In this document: one piece after another, positions 63,715-64,000 of the stretch | How the letters are laid out: the number at the start of each line of letters is the position of its first letter | Position numbering within the stretch: the stretch's first letter is position 1 | NCBI GenBank assembly: GCA_944472155.2 | Contig: OX235275.1 | Span: 54,391,228 to 54,455,227, forward strand | DNA from: Trichobilharzia szidati | Lineage: Eukaryota; Platyhelminthes; Trematoda; Strigeidida; Schistosomatidae | Direction: 5' to 3' | Length of the DNA: 64,000 nucleotides | Translations under genes and position numbers: made by a program | The notes under the pieces: generated by a model | What the model saw: the letters and a program-made list of their open reading frames with translations, nothing else | What the model was told of the DNA's origin: nothing | Databases searched by the model: none

Positions 63715-64000
63715 TCTGTTCCTTTCAGGTTAGACCACGGATTGATATCAGTTAGAGGACTACTAAAAACAATGGAGTGCTAGACAGGTGTTTCGTCCCA
63801 GTTTTGGCCTCATCGGCAGTACGTACCCACTGCATTGGGGTTCGAACCCACGACTTTTCGGTTACAAGCAAGCAAGCTCGTATACCATTCAGCCACCTGA
63901 AACCGATTCAATGGCCAGCCCATGAATTCTAATTTATACCAATTCGTGATTTTTGCGCGACAGGCGCCAACCAATGTCGTCGGGTGGAACTCCACCCGCA
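63715..64000 (-). mobile_element. SINE-H1 copy at window end
   Basis: Minus strand: 'TTAGAATTCATGGGCTGGCC', a tRNA-like head with 'CAGGTGGCTGAATGGTATAC' and B box GGTTCGAACCCC, a hammerhead (next entry), and tail 'TTAGTAGTCCTCTAACTGAT'. Its 5' body continues past the right edge of the window. Confidence 0.7.
63770..63830 (-). ncRNA. Hammerhead-like ribozyme of SINE-H1
   Basis: Minus strand: GTACTG, CCGATGA, stem II GGCC/GGGAC-like around AAAACT, GAAA intact, CACCTGTC, and TAGCACTCC. Like the 43.7-kb copy it lacks the AGA insertion and has CCGATGA for CTGATGA. Confidence 0.55.

Overview
The window looks like a repeat-saturated intergenic or intronic stretch of a blood-fluke genome (family Schistosomatidae). 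I infer this from the element mix, not from a host gene: RTE-type and CR1-type non-LTR retrotransposons, many Penelope-like elements (PLEs) with GIY-YIG endonuclease ends, and tRNA-headed SINEs that carry hammerhead-ribozyme motifs like the schistosome Smα repeat. The DNA is AT-rich, with (AAT)n, (AT)n, (GT)n and (AGAT)n tracts. I find no intact host protein gene, rRNA gene or ordinary tRNA gene. Every coding segment I recognise is a decayed retroelement fragment. The only non-element coding candidates are a 70-codon exon-like segment near 8.7 kb and one unexplained 148-codon frame near 11.5 kb.

Names used here are local. RTE-A is the commonest LINE: RT domain, a C-terminal tail with a KWRWIGH-like motif, the 3' end 'TATGTTCCAC..GGAACCCAAGG', then (AAT)n. 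RTE-B is a second LINE with an RLRWLGHVLR-like tail. CR1 fragments end in a conserved 3' end and (ATT)n. PLE-a to PLE-h are Penelope-like groups. SINE-T is tRNA-headed and shares its 3' end with RTE-A. SINE-H1 and SINE-H2 are tRNA-headed and carry hammerhead motifs. X is an unrecognised, noncoding, A-tailed retroposon of about 635 bp.

Layout: 0-2.2 kb PLE-a; 2.6-5.4 kb SINE-T, RTE-A and RTE-B, the last interrupted by PLE-b; 6.2-6.8 kb X; 7-10.2 kb CR1, H1 and RTE-A; 10.2-12.1 kb simple repeats; 12.1-17.9 kb H1, RTE-B and nested RTE-A; 18.1-21.6 kb PLE-b, RTE-A and PLE-h; 21.6-24.0 kb CR1, RTE-B and RTE-A; 24.5-27.0 kb a nested PLE-c/PLE-d/H2 palindrome; 27.5-29.9 kb SINE-T and an RTE-A with RT domain; 30.7-33.2 kb PLE-g interrupted by X; 34-38.5 kb RTE-A, CR1; 38.5-40.2 kb no recognised element; 40.2-42.7 kb PLE-c and RTE-A; 42.8-45.1 kb PLE-a carrying an H1 hairpin and a PLE-e palindrome; 45.6-47.5 kb PLE-f; 48-49.7 kb rearranged RTE-A; 50.3-52.0 kb CR1; 52.3-56.3 kb SINE-T, RTE-A with an LTR-like insert, H2; 56.7-59.2 kb H1 pair and PLE-e inside PLE-g; 59.2-64 kb H1, SINE-T, RTE-B, RTE-A.

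Three themes recur. First, insertions nest in one another, and nine or so have target-site duplications (TSDs) visible by eye. Second, most PLE copies are flanked by an inverted copy of their own 3' tail, so they form large hairpins. Third, hammerhead-like motifs occur in at least three unrelated carriers (H1, H2, PLE tails). All boundaries were read by eye and may be off by tens of bases unless a TSD fixes them.
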